From NCBI RefSeq assembly GCF_013141825.1, contig NZ_RZNH01000018.1, positions 34,748-98,747 on the forward strand: a stretch of 64,000 nt of DNA. The letters run 5' to 3'. Shown here piece by piece: positions 47,528 through 58,585 of the stretch (position 1 is its first letter; every line of letters starts with the position of its first letter). Below the pieces are notes generated by a model that saw nothing but the letters and a program-made list of their open reading frames with translations, was not told where the DNA came from and searched no databases. Position numbers and translations under genes: made by a program. The stretch comes from Marinifilum caeruleilacunae. Its GTDB lineage: Bacteria > Bacteroidota > Bacteroidia > Bacteroidales > Marinifilaceae.

Positions 47528-48289
47528 GTGATTTTTTATAAGACAGAGGAAGAAATAGACTTACTAATAGAAAGTAATAAACTGGTAGCTAGGACTTTAG
47601 GTGAAATATCTAAGGTCATAGCTCCAGGTATTTCAACCATAAGCTTAGATAAAATTGCAGAGGAGTACATAAGAGACAATGGTGCAAAGCCTGCGTTTCT
47701 TGGTTACGATGGATTCCCAAACACCCTGTGTATTTCTGTAAATAACCAGGTGGTTCATGGAGTTCCATCTTCCTATGAGTTGAAAGAAGGCGATATTGTA
47801 TCCTGTGATTGCGGTGTTTTGTTGAATGGCTTCTATGGCGATTCGGCATACACTTTTTCTGTTGGAACAGTAAAACCGGAAATTCGACGATTATTGAAGG
47901 TTACCAAAGAAGCTCTTTATAAAGGAATAGAAAAAGCTATCGAAGGTAATCATCTAAGAGATATCGGTTTTGCCATTCAAAAGCATGCTGAGAAGAATGA
48001 TTACTCGGTTGTTCGAGAAATGGTGGGGCACGGAATAGGAAAAAGTCTTCATGAAGATCCTCAGGTTCCAAATTATGGACAAAAAGGCCGGGGATTAAAA
48101 TTGAGAGACGGGTTAGTACTAGCAATTGAACCAATGATCAATCTAGGTAAAAGAGATATTTACCAGGAAAACGATGGTTGGACAATTGTAACGGCCGATG
48201 GACAAGCATCCGCACATTTCGAACATACTATAGTTGTTCGTAAGGGAAAGGCTCAAATCCTGTCCGGTTTTGAATTTATTGAAGAATAA
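47528..48289 (+). CDS. map: Methionine aminopeptidase, type I
   Basis: 253 residues from a GTG start at 47528 (protein begins [13 protein letters not shown], as in relatives); no ATG is suitable. Removes the initiator Met from new proteins. Metal ligands: Asp in [19 protein letters not shown] (two Asp), His in [19 protein letters not shown], Glu in AIEPMIN and Glu in the [13 protein letters not shown][10 protein letters not shown] end. Encoded between secY and infA. Confidence 0.97.
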   Translation: MIFYKTEEEIDLLIESNKLVARTLGEISKVIAPGISTISLDKIAEEYIRDNGAKPAFLGYDGFPNTLCISVNNQVVHGVPSSYELKEGDIVSCDCGVLLNGFYGDSAYTFSVGTVKPEIRRLLKVTKEALYKGIEKAIEGNHLRDIGFAIQKHAEKNDYSVVREMVGHGIGKSLHEDPQVPNYGQKGRGLKLRDGLVLAIEPMINLGKRDIYQENDGWTIVTADGQASAHFEHTIVVRKGKAQILSGFEFIEE

Positions 48290-48311
48290 ACAAATAAAAT
48301 ATAAAGAGCTT

Positions 48312-48533
48312 ATGGCTAAACAGCCTTCAATAGAACAAGACGGTACTATTACCGAAGCATTATCGAATGCTATGTTTCGTGTAGAACTTGAAAACGGTCA
48401 TGTGATTACAGCGCACATTTCCGGTAAAATGAGAATGCACTACATTAAGATCTTACCAGGTGATAAGGTTAAAGTAGAAATGTCACCATACGATCTTACT
48501 AAAGGGCGCATTACTTTTAGATACAAAAATTAA
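48312..48533 (+). CDS. infA: Translation initiation factor IF-1
   Basis: 73 residues from ATG 48312; an in-frame extension reaching back into map is not coding. OB-fold; [39 protein letters not shown] and [12 protein letters not shown] are diagnostic. Binds the 30S A site during initiation. Confidence 0.98.
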   Translation: MAKQPSIEQDGTITEALSNAMFRVELENGHVITAHISGKMRMHYIKILPGDKVKVEMSPYDLTKGRITFRYKN

Positions 48534-48544
48534 ACTCGATAAAA

Positions 48545-48661
48545 ATGAAAGTAAGAGCATCTGTAAAGAAACGTTCTGAAGATTGTAAAATCGTAAGAAG
48601 AAAAGGACGTTTGTATGTGATTAATAAAAAGAATCCTAAGTTCAAGCAACGTCAAGGATAA
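48545..48661 (+). CDS. rpmJ: 50S ribosomal protein L36, zinc-free type
   Basis: 38 residues, found by reading the gap after inf[21 protein letters not shown] then [18 protein letters not shown]. Three of the four zinc ligands of the C+ form are lost (only Cys14 remains), so this is the C-minus variant. Confidence 0.96.
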   Translation: MKVRASVKKRSEDCKIVRRKGRLYVINKKNPKFKQRQG

Positions 48662-48698
48662 TTTGATTAATTTTGTAAATAAGATAAATATTTAATTT

Positions 48699-49076
48699 AT
48701 GGCTAGAATTGTTGGAGTTGATCTGCCTCAAAACAAGAGAGGTGTAATTAGCTTGACTTATATCTTCGGTATCGGTCGTAGCGCTGCTCGTCAGATTTTG
48801 GACGAAGCTGGTGTAGCGTATGATACTAAGGTAAAAGACTGGACAGATGATGAATCTGCTAAGATTCGTCAGGCGATTAATGCAAACTTTAAAGTTGAAG
48901 GGGAGTTGCGTTCTTTAACACAATTGAATATTAAGCGTTTGATGGATATTGGTTGTTATCGTGGTGTTCGTCACCGTATTGGTTTACCATTGCGTGGACA
49001 AAAAACGAAAAACAACTCACGTACCAGAAAAGGTAAAAGAAAAACAGTTGCAAACAAAAAGAAAGCGACTAAATAA
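48699..49076 (+). CDS. rpsM: 30S ribosomal protein S13
   Basis: 125 residues. [26 protein letters not shown] and [21 protein letters not shown] are diagnostic; basic tail in the head near the P-site tRNA. Confidence 0.98.
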   Translation: MARIVGVDLPQNKRGVISLTYIFGIGRSAARQILDEAGVAYDTKVKDWTDDESAKIRQAINANFKVEGELRSLTQLNIKRLMDIGCYRGVRHRIGLPLRGQKTKNNSRTRKGKRKTVANKKKATK

Positions 49077-49086
49077 TTGTTAAGTT

Positions 49087-49476
49087 ATGGCAAAGAAGTC
49101 AACATCAGTAAAGAAAAAAGTTGTGAAGATTGAGGCTGTAGGACAGGCTCATATCCATTCATCGTTTAACAATATTATTATCTCTTTAACCAATAATAAC
49201 GGACAAGTTATTTCATGGTCATCAGCTGGTAAAATGGGCTTTAGAGGTTCTAAAAAGAACACTCCTTACGCTGCTCAGCAAGCTGCTACAGACTGTGGTA
49301 AAGTAGCTCACGATTTAGGGTTGAGAAAAGTAAAAGTATTTGTTAAAGGTCCAGGTAACGGACGTGAATCTGCAATTCGTGCAATCAATGCATGTGGAAT
49401 CGATATTTCAGAAATTGTAGATGTTACTCCACTTCCACACAACGGATGTCGTCCTCCTAAGAGACGTAGAGTTTAA
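49087..49476 (+). CDS. rpsK: 30S ribosomal protein S11
   Basis: 129 residues. [38 protein letters not shown] and [17 protein letters not shown] are diagnostic. Platform protein by the Shine-Dalgarno cleft. Followed by a 145-base gap with a candidate promoter. Confidence 0.98.
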   Translation: MAKKSTSVKKKVVKIEAVGQAHIHSSFNNIIISLTNNNGQVISWSSAGKMGFRGSKKNTPYAAQQAATDCGKVAHDLGLRKVKVFVKGPGNGRESAIRAINACGIDISEIVDVTPLPHNGCRPPKRRRV

Positions 49477-49526
49477 TAAGTATAAGGTTTAATAAAAAAT
49501 GCAAGCTTAGGCTTTGAATTATTTTT

Positions 49527-49560
49527 TTTGAATCCTCTCAAAAAAAACGCGGCACTTTTG
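49527..49560 (+). promoter_or_regulatory. Candidate internal promoter before rpsD
   Basis: -33 TTTG (49527-49530), 22-base spacer, -7 CACTTTTG (49553-49560; one mismatch to TAnnTTTG). It lies in the unusually long rpsK-rpsD gap and would drive rpsD-rpoA-rplQ separately. Confidence 0.45.
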
Positions 49561-49621
49561 TAATTCAAAAACCGGGTGAGCAAAGTTTCTATTATTAGAA
49601 AAATTTAAATTTTAAAATAAC

Positions 49622-50230
49622 ATGGCTAGATATATAGGACCAAAGTCAAAAATTGCTAGAAAATTTGGTGAGCCAATTTTTGGACCTGATAAAGCATTTG
49701 AAAATAAAAATTACCCTCCAGGACAGCACGGTAACAGCCGTCGTAGAAAAAAAATGTCTGAGTACGGGGTACAATTGAAAGAAAAGCAAAAAGCGAAATA
49801 CACTTACGGTGTATTGGAGAAACAATTCTCGAACTTATTTAAAAAGGCCGCAAGAAGTAAGGGTATTACCGGTGAAGTTTTGTTACAACTTCTTGAATGT
49901 CGTTTAGATAACGTTATTTACAGATTAGGTGTTGCTCCAACAAGATCAGCTGCTCGTCAGTTGGTTAGCCATAAACACGTAACTGTGAATGGACAGATCT
50001 GTAACATTCCTTCGTACTCGGTAAAATCCGGAGATATTATTGGAATTCGTGAAAAATCGAAATCTCTAGAAGTTATTACCGATTCTTTATCAACTGCCAG
50101 ATATAACCAAGCATCTTGGTTGGAATGGGATCAAACCTCTCTTAGCGGTAAGTTTCTTAACGTACCTGAAAGAACAGAAATTCCTGAAAATATCAAGGAA
50201 CAGTTAATCGTTGAATTGTATTCTAAGTAA
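49622..50230 (+). CDS. rpsD: 30S ribosomal protein S4, zinc-free type
   Basis: 202 residues. The N-terminal zinc-knuckle cysteines are absent ([20 protein letters not shown]...). The S4 RNA-binding domain is clear: [38 protein letters not shown]. 16S assembly protein. A promoter candidate sits just upstream. Confidence 0.98.
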   Translation: MARYIGPKSKIARKFGEPIFGPDKAFENKNYPPGQHGNSRRRKKMSEYGVQLKEKQKAKYTYGVLEKQFSNLFKKAARSKGITGEVLLQLLECRLDNVIYRLGVAPTRSAARQLVSHKHVTVNGQICNIPSYSVKSGDIIGIREKSKSLEVITDSLSTARYNQASWLEWDQTSLSGKFLNVPERTEIPENIKEQLIVELYSK

Positions 50231-50251
50231 TAAATAGTTAATAAGTAATTT

Positions 50252-51244
50252 ATGGCAATTTTAGCTTTCCAAAAACCGGACAAAGTTATCATGCTCGACG
50301 CAGACGATAAATTCGGAAAATTCGAATTTCGTCCATTAGAGCCTGGATATGGTATTACAATAGGTAACGCTTTAAGAAGAATTTTACTTTCTTCTCTTGA
50401 AGGTTTCGCTATTACAACCATCAAGATTCAGGGAGTTGACCATGAGTTTTCAACTATTCCAGGAGTAATCGAAGATGTAACTGAGATGATCCTGAACTTG
50501 AAGCAGGTACGGTTTAAACAAAGAGTTGAGGAAGTGGACAATGAATTGGTAACTGTTACCATTTCTGATCAGGAAACTTTTACAGCGGGCGATATTAACA
50601 AGTTCCTTACCGGTTTCGAAGTGTTAAATCCGGAGCTTGTAATTTGCAGAATGGATAGCTCTGCTAAATTGCAGTTAGATTTAACTATTAATAAAGGTCG
50701 CGGTTATGTACCTTCTGTTGAAAATAAACCAGTAGACGCTGAGTTTGGTGTAATTCCAATCGACTCTATTTACACTCCAATTAAGAATGTAAAATACGAA
50801 GTTGAAAACTATCGTGTAGAACAGAAAACTGACTATGAAAAGTTAATTTTCGAAATTACTACTGATGGTTCTATTCACCCAAAGGATGCATTGAAAGAAG
50901 CTGCTAAAATTCTTATTTATCACTTCATGCTATTCTCTGATGAAAAGATTACTCTTGATTCTGATGAGAAATTTGCAAACGAAGAATTCGATGAAGAAGT
51001 ATTGCACATGCGCCAGCTATTGAAGACCAAATTGGTTGACATGGATCTTTCAGTTCGTGCATTGAACTGTTTGAAAGCTGCCGACGTTGATACTTTAGGA
51101 GACTTAGTACAGTACAACAGAAACGATCTTCTTAAATTTAGAAACTTTGGTAAGAAATCTCTAACCGAGTTAGATGACCTATTGGTATCATTAAATCTAA
51201 CTTTCGGGATGGATATTTCGAAGTACAAATTAGATAAGGAATAA
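50252..51244 (+). CDS. rpoA: DNA-directed RNA polymerase subunit alpha
   Basis: 330 residues. N-terminal dimerisation domain ([32 protein letters not shown]-like [12 protein letters not shown]) and C-terminal domain with two helix-hairpin-helix motifs (LDMSVRAxNCLK-like [40 protein letters not shown]). Assembles beta and beta' and contacts activators. Typical length. Confidence 0.98.
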   Translation: MAILAFQKPDKVIMLDADDKFGKFEFRPLEPGYGITIGNALRRILLSSLEGFAITTIKIQGVDHEFSTIPGVIEDVTEMILNLKQVRFKQRVEEVDNELVTVTISDQETFTAGDINKFLTGFEVLNPELVICRMDSSAKLQLDLTINKGRGYVPSVENKPVDAEFGVIPIDSIYTPIKNVKYEVENYRVEQKTDYEKLIFEITTDGSIHPKDALKEAAKILIYHFMLFSDEKITLDSDEKFANEEFDEEVLHMRQLLKTKLVDMDLSVRALNCLKAADVDTLGDLVQYNRNDLLKFRNFGKKSLTELDDLLVSLNLTFGMDISKYKLDKE

Positions 51245-51250
51245 GGTAAA

Positions 51251-51790
51251 ATGAGACATAGAAAGAAATTTAATCACTTAGGAAGAAAGACAGCTCATAG
51301 AAAAGCTATGCTTGCAAATATGGCTTCTTCCTTGATTTTGCATAAAAGAATCTCAACTACTACTGCTAAAGCAAAAGCTTTAAAAATGTATGTTGAGCCA
51401 TTAATCACCAAAAGTAAGAACGATACTACTCACTCAAGACGTGTTGTATTTAGCTACTTGAAACAAAAAGAAGCTGTTACTGAATTGTTCAGAGAAGTAT
51501 CACCAAAAATTACAAACAGAAACGGTGGTTATACCAGAATTTTAAAAACTGGTAACCGTTTAGGTGATAACGCTGAGATGTGTATTGTAGAGTTAGTTGA
51601 TTTCAACGAAACTTACACAACTGAGAAGAAAGCAGAAGCTAAGAAGTCTACCAGAAGAAGACGTGGAGGTAAATCAGCTGCTAAAGCTGAAGGAACTGAA
51701 GCTGTTGAAGCTAAAGCAGAAGAAGCTGCTGAAGCAAAAGCTGAAGAGGCTAACGAAGCTGCTGAAGAAACAGATAAGAAGGAAGAATAG
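51251..51790 (+). CDS. rplQ: 50S ribosomal protein L17 with low-complexity tail
   Basis: 179 residues, against about 120-130 in most bacteria. Residues 1-120 are normal L17 ([54 protein letters not shown]). The extra ~55 residues are Ala/Glu/Lys-rich with a basic block (STRRRRGGK), then repeats of [12 protein letters not shown] type. Last gene of the ribosomal block; a terminator follows. Confidence 0.97.
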   Translation: MRHRKKFNHLGRKTAHRKAMLANMASSLILHKRISTTTAKAKALKMYVEPLITKSKNDTTHSRRVVFSYLKQKEAVTELFREVSPKITNRNGGYTRILKTGNRLGDNAEMCIVELVDFNETYTTEKKAEAKKSTRRRRGGKSAAKAEGTEAVEAKAEEAAEAKAEEANEAAEETDKKEE

Positions 51791-51809
51791 TCTTCCTTTT
51801 AAGAATATT

Positions 51810-51842
51810 AAAAGGGGTAAAGTTAATCTTTATCCCTTTTTT
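51810..51842 (+). terminator. Terminator of the ribosomal protein operon
   Basis: Thirteen-base arms 51810-51822 and 51828-51840 (AAAAGGGGTAAAG / CTTTATCCCTTTT, one wobble), 5-base loop, continuing T-run; 20 bases after rplQ. Confidence 0.85.
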
Positions 51843-51990
51843 AATGCCCTAAAGATTTTTGAAACGTTTGCGTAAAAAGTTTGATATGTTTTACATGCAA
51901 ACTGCATTATAAATTGCTTGAAAATGACGAAATTTAGGGTTGAAAATTAAGAAGTTAAATTATTTGCTATTATAATTATTTAATACGTAA

Positions 51991-53277
<1,287 letters not shown>

Positions 53278-53297
53278 TCATCCAATTAAGTATATAA

Positions 53298-53327
53298 AAA
53301 AAGGGATCCATACGGATCCCTTTTTTT
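53298..53327. terminator. Bidirectional terminator after eno
   Basis: Arms AAAGGGATCC and GGATCCCTTT around ATAC (stem 53300-53309 / 53314-53323), A-run on the left and T7 on the right; ends both eno and the convergent response regulator gene. Confidence 0.9.
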
Positions 53328-53345
53328 ATATCAATATATTTGCTT

Positions 53346-53861
53346 TTAAACGTATTCTTGTATTAGCTCATAGATGGTTTTGCACTGGAATGGTTTCGAT
53401 AAATAAACATCCATACCGATTTCTACAGATATGTCCTTATCGTCGGAATAATAATTGGCAGTAAAAGCAATAATAGGAGTTGGTCTTTTAACCTGGCGCT
53501 CCTCCTCAATTTTTCGAATTCGCAGAGATGCTTCAATTCCACCCATAATTGGCATTTGCAAATCCATCAGAATAATATCGTATTCTTCTTTTGCGTATTT
53601 TTCAACAGCTTGCTTGCCGTTTTCAGCAATATCAACCTTGCCAACTTTGTGCTTTAAGTATACCTCAAGTGTTTTTCTGTTGCTTGGTTGATCTTCCACC
53701 AGCAACACTCTAACATCTTCAATCTTTTTATCAGTCTTATTTGGATGAGTTTTTACGATCTGAATCGATTCAATACTCTCTTCCCAATATATCTTTTTTT
53801 TCGTCTCAATGCCTATTTCATCAAGCAATGCAGCTAATCTCTCGTTTACCATTTTTTGCAT
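53346..53861 (-). CDS. Stand-alone receiver-domain protein
   Basis: 171 residues. A ~48-residue N-terminal part of unknown fold (ERLAALLDEIGIETKKKIYWEES) precedes a complete receiver: acidic pocket LLVEDQPSNRK, phospho-acceptor Asp in ILMDLQMPIMGG, Thr in IIAFTAN and Lys in YLSKPFQ. No output domain. Receivers of this look often come from hybrid kinases. No kinase is adjacent. The start is probably ATG 53861; ATG 53852 is possible. Confidence 0.88.
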   Translation of the reverse strand: MQKMVNERLAALLDEIGIETKKKIYWEESIESIQIVKTHPNKTDKKIEDVRVLLVEDQPSNRKTLEVYLKHKVGKVDIAENGKQAVEKYAKEEYDIILMDLQMPIMGGIEASLRIRKIEEERQVKRPTPIIAFTANYYSDDKDISVEIGMDVYLSKPFQCKTIYELIQEYV

Positions 53862-54026
53862 ACCTATAACCCCAATGATTAATATTTAAAAATAGAAAAA
53901 TTAAAGTACAATAAAAAGCTACAGGCAGTAATTTAATCAACATAAAACAAAACACTTATTCACAAATTTTCTTAATGTATTGCATTCTAATCAATTTAAT
54001 TCGTAAAGAACTACCCGCAATTTTTC

Positions 54027-54034
54027 TATTTTTG
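54027..54034 (+). promoter_or_regulatory. Candidate -7 box for ettA
   Basis: TATTTTTG fits TAnnTTTG, 37 bases before the ettA ATG. The -33 element is weak. Confidence 0.4.
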
Positions 54035-54070
54035 CAGTAATTAAATCAGATAATTTAAAATCTTATAATA

Positions 54071-55759
54071 ATGTCAGACGATAAGAAGATTATTTTTTCG
54101 ATGATGGGGGTGAGTAAAATTTTCCCTCCTCAGAAAAAAGTATTGAATAATATCAACCTTTCTTTTTTCTATGGTGCTAAAATTGGGATCATTGGTTTAA
54201 ATGGTTCTGGTAAATCTACATTGCTAAAAATTATTGCCGGGCTCGAAAAATCATTCGATGGACATGTGGTTTGGCCCAAAGAGCATAGCATAGGTTACCT
54301 TGAACAGGAACCGCAATTGGATGATACAAAAACCGTGAAGGAAATTGTTCAGGAAGGAGTTCAGGAAATTGTGCAGGTTTTGGCTGATTACGAAGCTGTA
54401 AATTTAAAATTTGCCGACCCAGAGGTATTGGAAGATCCTGACAAAATGCAGGCCGTAATGGACGAGCAGGCAGTTCTTCAGGAAAAAATCGACCGCTTCG
54501 ATGCATGGAACCTGGATACAAAACTGGAAAGAGCAATGGATGCACTTCGTTGCCCGGATGGAGAAGCTTTGGTGAAGCATCTTTCGGGTGGTGAGCGTCG
54601 TCGTGTTGCATTGTGTCGTTTATTGCTTCAGGAACCGGATATTCTTCTTCTGGATGAGCCTACCAACCACCTCGATGCTGAATCGGTTCAGTGGTTAGAG
54701 CAACACCTTCACCAATACAGGGGAACTGTTATTTGTATTACTCACGACCGTTACTTCCTGGATAATGTTGCTGGCTGGATTCTTGAGCTTGATAGAGGAG
54801 AAGGAATTCCTTGGAAAGGGAATTACACTTCGTGGCTGGATCAGAAATCGAAGAGATTGGCCCAGGAAGAAAAAGTGGCCAGCAAAAGAAGAAAAACCCT
54901 TGAGCGAGAGTTGGAATGGGTTAACATGGCTCCTAAGGCTCGTCAGGCGAAAAATAAGGCCCGTTTGAAGGCATACGATACCTTGATGAACCAGGATGTA
55001 AAACAGAAGGAAGAGAAATTGGAAATTTTTATTCCTAACGGACCTCGCTTGGGGAACAAAGTGATACATGCCAATGAGGTTGCCAAAGGTTTTGAAAACA
55101 AATTGTTATTTGAAAACCTGGAGTTCGAGCTTCCGCCAGCAGGTATTGTTGGTGTTATTGGGCCTAATGGTGCTGGTAAAACAACCCTATTCCGTATGAT
55201 TATGGGATTGGAACAGCCCAACAAAGGAACTTTCGAAGTAGGTGATACGGTAAAAGTTGGATATGTAGACCAGCAGCATGCAGATATCGATCCTGAAAAA
55301 ACAGTTTATGAAGTAATTTCGGGAGGTGGAGATTTGATTAGTGTTGGAGGCAGACAAATAAATGCCCGTGCTTATGTAAGTCGTTTTAACTTCTCTGGTG
55401 CCGACCAGGAGAAAAAATGTGGTGTGCTGTCGGGTGGTGAAAGAAACCGTCTGCACCTGGCCTTAACTTTGAAAGAGGAAGCCAATGTTCTATTGCTGGA
55501 TGAGCCTACCAATGATATTGATGTAAATACCCTTCGAGCTCTTGAGGAAGGTTTGGAGAGTTTTGCTGGTTGTGCAGTTGTGATTTCACACGACCGTTGG
55601 TTCCTGGATCGTGTTGCGACTCATATTTTGGCATTCGAAGGCAATTCTGAAGTCTACTATTTTGAAGGCAGTTATTCCGATTACGAAATCAACCGCAAGA
55701 AACGTTTGGGCGATGAAGGTCCGAAACGAATCAGATACAAGAAACTAATTGCAGATTAA
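54071..55759 (+). CDS. ettA: Energy-dependent translational throttle protein EttA
   Basis: 562 residues, ABC-F family, two ATPase domains and no membrane part. Walker A GLNGSGKST and GPNGAGKTT; signatures LSGGERRRVALC and LSGGERNRLHLA; Walker B LLLDEPTNHLD and LLLDEPTNDID. The arm between the half-domains and the linker (KRLAQEEKVASKRRKTLERELEW) suit EttA. It binds the ribosomal E site and gates translation by ADP/ATP ratio in E. coli. Followed by a hairpin terminator. Confidence 0.95.
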   Translation: MSDDKKIIFSMMGVSKIFPPQKKVLNNINLSFFYGAKIGIIGLNGSGKSTLLKIIAGLEKSFDGHVVWPKEHSIGYLEQEPQLDDTKTVKEIVQEGVQEIVQVLADYEAVNLKFADPEVLEDPDKMQAVMDEQAVLQEKIDRFDAWNLDTKLERAMDALRCPDGEALVKHLSGGERRRVALCRLLLQEPDILLLDEPTNHLDAESVQWLEQHLHQYRGTVICITHDRYFLDNVAGWILELDRGEGIPWKGNYTSWLDQKSKRLAQEEKVASKRRKTLERELEWVNMAPKARQAKNKARLKAYDTLMNQDVKQKEEKLEIFIPNGPRLGNKVIHANEVAKGFENKLLFENLEFELPPAGIVGVIGPNGAGKTTLFRMIMGLEQPNKGTFEVGDTVKVGYVDQQHADIDPEKTVYEVISGGGDLISVGGRQINARAYVSRFNFSGADQEKKCGVLSGGERNRLHLALTLKEEANVLLLDEPTNDIDVNTLRALEEGLESFAGCAVVISHDRWFLDRVATHILAFEGNSEVYYFEGSYSDYEINRKKRLGDEGPKRIRYKKLIAD

Positions 55760-55765
55760 GACAAA

Positions 55766-55803
55766 AGGGGGAGATTTTGAAAAGGAATCTTCCCTTATTT
55801 TTT
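55766..55803 (+). terminator. Terminator after ettA
   Basis: AAGGGGGAGATT pairs with AATCTTCCCTT (wobble and one bulge), followed by a T-rich run starting at 55797. Confidence 0.65.
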
Positions 55804-55841
55804 GTAACTTAAGCTAATATTATTCTTAATTCAAAAATATC

Positions 55842-56195
55842 ATGAGCGAATTTGCAACACCTAGCGAAGAAAGAAATTGGGCAATGTTTTGTCACCTGTC
55901 GGCTTTTTCAGGATTAATTATTCCATTTGGTAATATCATTGGGCCATTAATTTTATGGTCGATGAAAAAAGACCAATCTGAATTGGTAAACAGGGAAGGG
56001 AAAAAAGCATTGAATTTTCAGATTTCGATGAGCATTTACCTGTTTATTTCAGCATTCCTAATTATTATTGGTATTGGGATTTTGTTGCTAATCGCATTAG
56101 GTTTGGTGAATCTTATTTTTATTGTAATGGCAGTGGTAAAAACGCTTAACGGTGAAGATTATCAATACCCGCTCAGTATTAAAATTATCAATTAA
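55842..56195 (+). CDS. DUF4870 (Tic20-like) membrane protein
   Basis: 117 residues. EERNWAMFCHLSAFSGLIIP, GNIIGPLILWSMKKDQSEL and VNREGKKALNFQISMSIY are the DUF4870 pattern; three to four membrane helices. Function unknown. The next gene follows after 3 bases. Confidence 0.85.
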   Translation: MSEFATPSEERNWAMFCHLSAFSGLIIPFGNIIGPLILWSMKKDQSELVNREGKKALNFQISMSIYLFISAFLIIIGIGILLLIALGLVNLIFIVMAVVKTLNGEDYQYPLSIKIIN

Positions 56196-56198
56196 CGA

Positions 56199-56531
56199 AT
56201 GAAATCTTTCTCATTATACAAGACAATCTACTTTTTAGGGGTTGTCTTAATTTTTGTTGGTGGTTACCGACTATTTAAACAGTTATCTTATGGCGACATC
56301 CTATTTTCAATAGGAATTATTTGCTACTCGGGTGTTCAAATTTTCTTGTTGTTCTACAAAGCAATATCAGATTGGAAAATATTTGAATACCTGAAAATGG
56401 TAGTGAATGTACTATTCCTGTTATCAATTATACTCTTAATGATTTTGAACCTGCAAGAATGGTATTATCCTTTCATACTTGGATTATTAATTGATTTCTT
56501 TACCAATATCCTGAAAAGGATAAAGAGTTAA
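56199..56531 (+). CDS. Small membrane protein of unknown function
   Basis: 110 residues with about four membrane helices (IYFLGVVLIFVGG, ILFSIGIICYSGVQIFLLFY, VVNVLFLLSIILLMILNL, YYPFILGLLIDFF). I do not recognise a family. It is 3 bases after the DUF4870 gene, so the two are co-transcribed. Confidence 0.65.
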   Translation: MKSFSLYKTIYFLGVVLIFVGGYRLFKQLSYGDILFSIGIICYSGVQIFLLFYKAISDWKIFEYLKMVVNVLFLLSIILLMILNLQEWYYPFILGLLIDFFTNILKRIKS

Positions 56532-56628
56532 ACCCAATTTTTCACCCATTTTAATGGCTCATTTTTCCAGATTTGAATTCTGTCAGGGAAGATGACAGGC
56601 TTTACTGTGCTACTATCGAAATATTTAA

Positions 56629-56636
56629 TATTTTTG
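56629..56636 (+). promoter_or_regulatory. Candidate -7 box for hisS
   Basis: TATTTTTG fits TAnnTTTG, 36 bases before the hisS ATG. The -33 element is weak. Confidence 0.4.
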
Positions 56637-56671
56637 TAGTTCTGATAAAAAACCAAAATAAAGAATAAGCA

Positions 56672-58033
56672 ATGGCTCAAAAACCGTCTATTCCTAAAGG
56701 AACGAGAGATTTTTCACCAGTAGAAATGGTGAAGAGAAATTATATTTTCGATACCATTAAAGAGGTTTTTCAATTGTATGGTTTCATGCCTATTGAAACT
56801 CCATCGATGGAAAATCTTTCTACTCTAATGGGAAAATATGGAGAAGAAGGGGATAAACTACTGTTTAAAGTGTTGAATTCGGGAGATTTTATCTCGAAAG
56901 TGCGCGATGAACAATTGCAGGAACGCAATTCAGCAAAGTTAACAACAAAGATTAGTGAAAAAGGTTTACGTTACGACCTAACCGTTCCTTTTGCACGATA
57001 CGTTGTTCAGCATCGCAACGATATTAGTTTCCCTTTTAAGAGATACCAGATTCAGCCGGTATGGAGAGCCGATCGTCCACAAAAAGGACGTTACCGCGAG
57101 TTTTATCAGTGCGATGTAGATGTAATTGGCAGCAATTCATTACTAAACGAAGTGGAGTTAATTCAGATTGTTGATGAAGTTTACCGCCGATTACAACTTA
57201 ATGTAGTTGTGAAACTGAACAATCGAAAGATTCTTGCTGGTATTGCCGAAATTATTGGTGAAGCTGAAAAAATTATTGACATCACTGTTGCCATTGATAA
57301 GCTGGATAAGATTGGTTTGGAAAATGTGAACAAAGAGTTGGCAGAAAAAGGTGTATCTGCGAAAGCAATTGAAACCCTTCAACCAATTATTCTACTTTCT
57401 GGTACCAATGCCGAAAAAGCTGCCAAGCTAAAAGACTTATTGGCCGATTCGGAAGTAGGTATGAAAGGAATTGAGGAATTGGAAACTGTTTTCAATTATC
57501 TTGAAAAACTAGATGTACAAACCGAAGTTGAATTGGATTTGACTCTTGCAAGAGGCTTGAATTATTATACCGGAGCCATTTTCGAAGTAAAATCGAAAGA
57601 TATGGAGTTTGGTAGCATTACAGGTGGTGGTCGTTACGACGATTTAACTGGTATTTTTGGTTTAAAAGATGTTTCTGGTGTAGGGATTTCGTTTGGTGCC
57701 GACCGTATTTACGATGTACTGGAGCAAATGGATAAATTCCCTGAAGAAACAGCAGCTACTACCAAGGTATTATTCATAAATTTTGGAGAGAAAGAAGAGC
57801 TTTTCTGTTTACCGATATTGGCAAAACTACGTGCCAATGGAGTAAATGCAGAAATTTACCCTGCTTCTCAAAAAATGAAGAAACAGATGACTTATGCCAA
57901 CAACAAAAATATTCCTTTCGTGATTATGGTTGGTGAAAGCGAAATGGAAGAAGGATTGGTAAGTTTGAAGAATATGGAAACCGGAGATCAGGAAAAATTA
58001 AGTCCTGAGCAATTGATTGAAAAACTGGCCTAG
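56672..58033 (+). CDS. hisS: Histidine--tRNA ligase
   Basis: 453 residues, class II synthetase. Motif 1 region [20 protein letters not shown], motif 2 [20 protein letters not shown] with [10 protein letters not shown], the histidine-A loop [12 protein letters not shown], motif 3 [13 protein letters not shown]-terminal anticodon-binding domain follows ([21 protein letters not shown]). Complete length. Confidence 0.96.
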   Translation: MAQKPSIPKGTRDFSPVEMVKRNYIFDTIKEVFQLYGFMPIETPSMENLSTLMGKYGEEGDKLLFKVLNSGDFISKVRDEQLQERNSAKLTTKISEKGLRYDLTVPFARYVVQHRNDISFPFKRYQIQPVWRADRPQKGRYREFYQCDVDVIGSNSLLNEVELIQIVDEVYRRLQLNVVVKLNNRKILAGIAEIIGEAEKIIDITVAIDKLDKIGLENVNKELAEKGVSAKAIETLQPIILLSGTNAEKAAKLKDLLADSEVGMKGIEELETVFNYLEKLDVQTEVELDLTLARGLNYYTGAIFEVKSKDMEFGSITGGGRYDDLTGIFGLKDVSGVGISFGADRIYDVLEQMDKFPEETAATTKVLFINFGEKEELFCLPILAKLRANGVNAEIYPASQKMKKQMTYANNKNIPFVIMVGESEMEEGLVSLKNMETGDQEKLSPEQLIEKLA

Positions 58034-58053
58034 AAGTAAATAGGAACCAAATA

Positions 58054-58081
58054 AAAAGGGCTGTCAACCGACAGCCCTTTT
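58054..58081. terminator. Bidirectional terminator after hisS
   Basis: Arms AAAAGGGCTGTC (58054-58065) and GACAGCCCTTTT (58070-58081) around AACC; between convergent hisS and the Spy-like gene. Confidence 0.9.
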
Positions 58082-58095
58082 CTATTACGTGTATA

Positions 58096-58575
58096 TTAAT
58101 TTCGTTCCTTGCGTCCCATATGACGGCCTTTTTCTTTAATTTTTCTGAGCAGCATACTTTGAAATTGCTTTTCGGTATGATATAGCTCAAGTACCTTCTT
58201 AATGGGAAGAATCTTTTTAAATTTTTCATGATACTCCTTGTTCAGCTGGGCATCTTTGATTCGATAGGCAATCATGTCATCACTAATTTGCACCAATTCG
58301 CTCTCAGGAATGCTATCTAAACCATTACGGATTTTGTGAAACAAAACACGACCTTCTTTTCTTAGGGCATCTTTTTTCTTTTCCAATTCGTTGTATACAG
58401 GCCAGAACAATTGAGCTTCTTCAGGCGTTAATTCTAACTTCTGGGTAATGTACGATATCTTTTGAGCCTTAATTTCCTTGTGCATTCTGCCACGACCTTC
58501 GCCTTTGCCATGCTGGGCCATTGCCGAAAAACAAAACACCATTAGTATTGATATGGATAGGATTATTCTGTTCAT
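58096..58575 (-). CDS. Periplasmic Spy/CpxP-like protein
   Basis: 159 residues with a signal peptide (about 1-20, ending AMAQ). A glycine/arginine/histidine-rich stretch (HGKGEGRGRMHKE) leads to helices with LELTPEEAQLFWPVYNELEKKK, the LTPEQ-type motif of Spy/CpxP and zinc-resistance-associated proteins. Likely a periplasmic chaperone or stress sensor. Last gene of the ECF sigma operon. Confidence 0.75.
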   Translation of the reverse strand: MNRIILSISILMVFCFSAMAQHGKGEGRGRMHKEIKAQKISYITQKLELTPEEAQLFWPVYNELEKKKDALRKEGRVLFHKIRNGLDSIPESELVQISDDMIAYRIKDAQLNKEYHEKFKKILPIKKVLELYHTEKQFQSMLLRKIKEKGRHMGRKERN

Positions 58576-58585
58576 AGTTCAATTG

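Noticed and set aside
48234-48311. N-terminal extension of IF-1
   Set aside because: The extra codons overlap the end of map in another frame, and the family start MAKQ... is at 48312.
51597-51875. Lys/Leu-rich ORF overlapping rplQ
   Set aside because: It is a frame-shifted reading of the repetitive rplQ tail and has no independent features.
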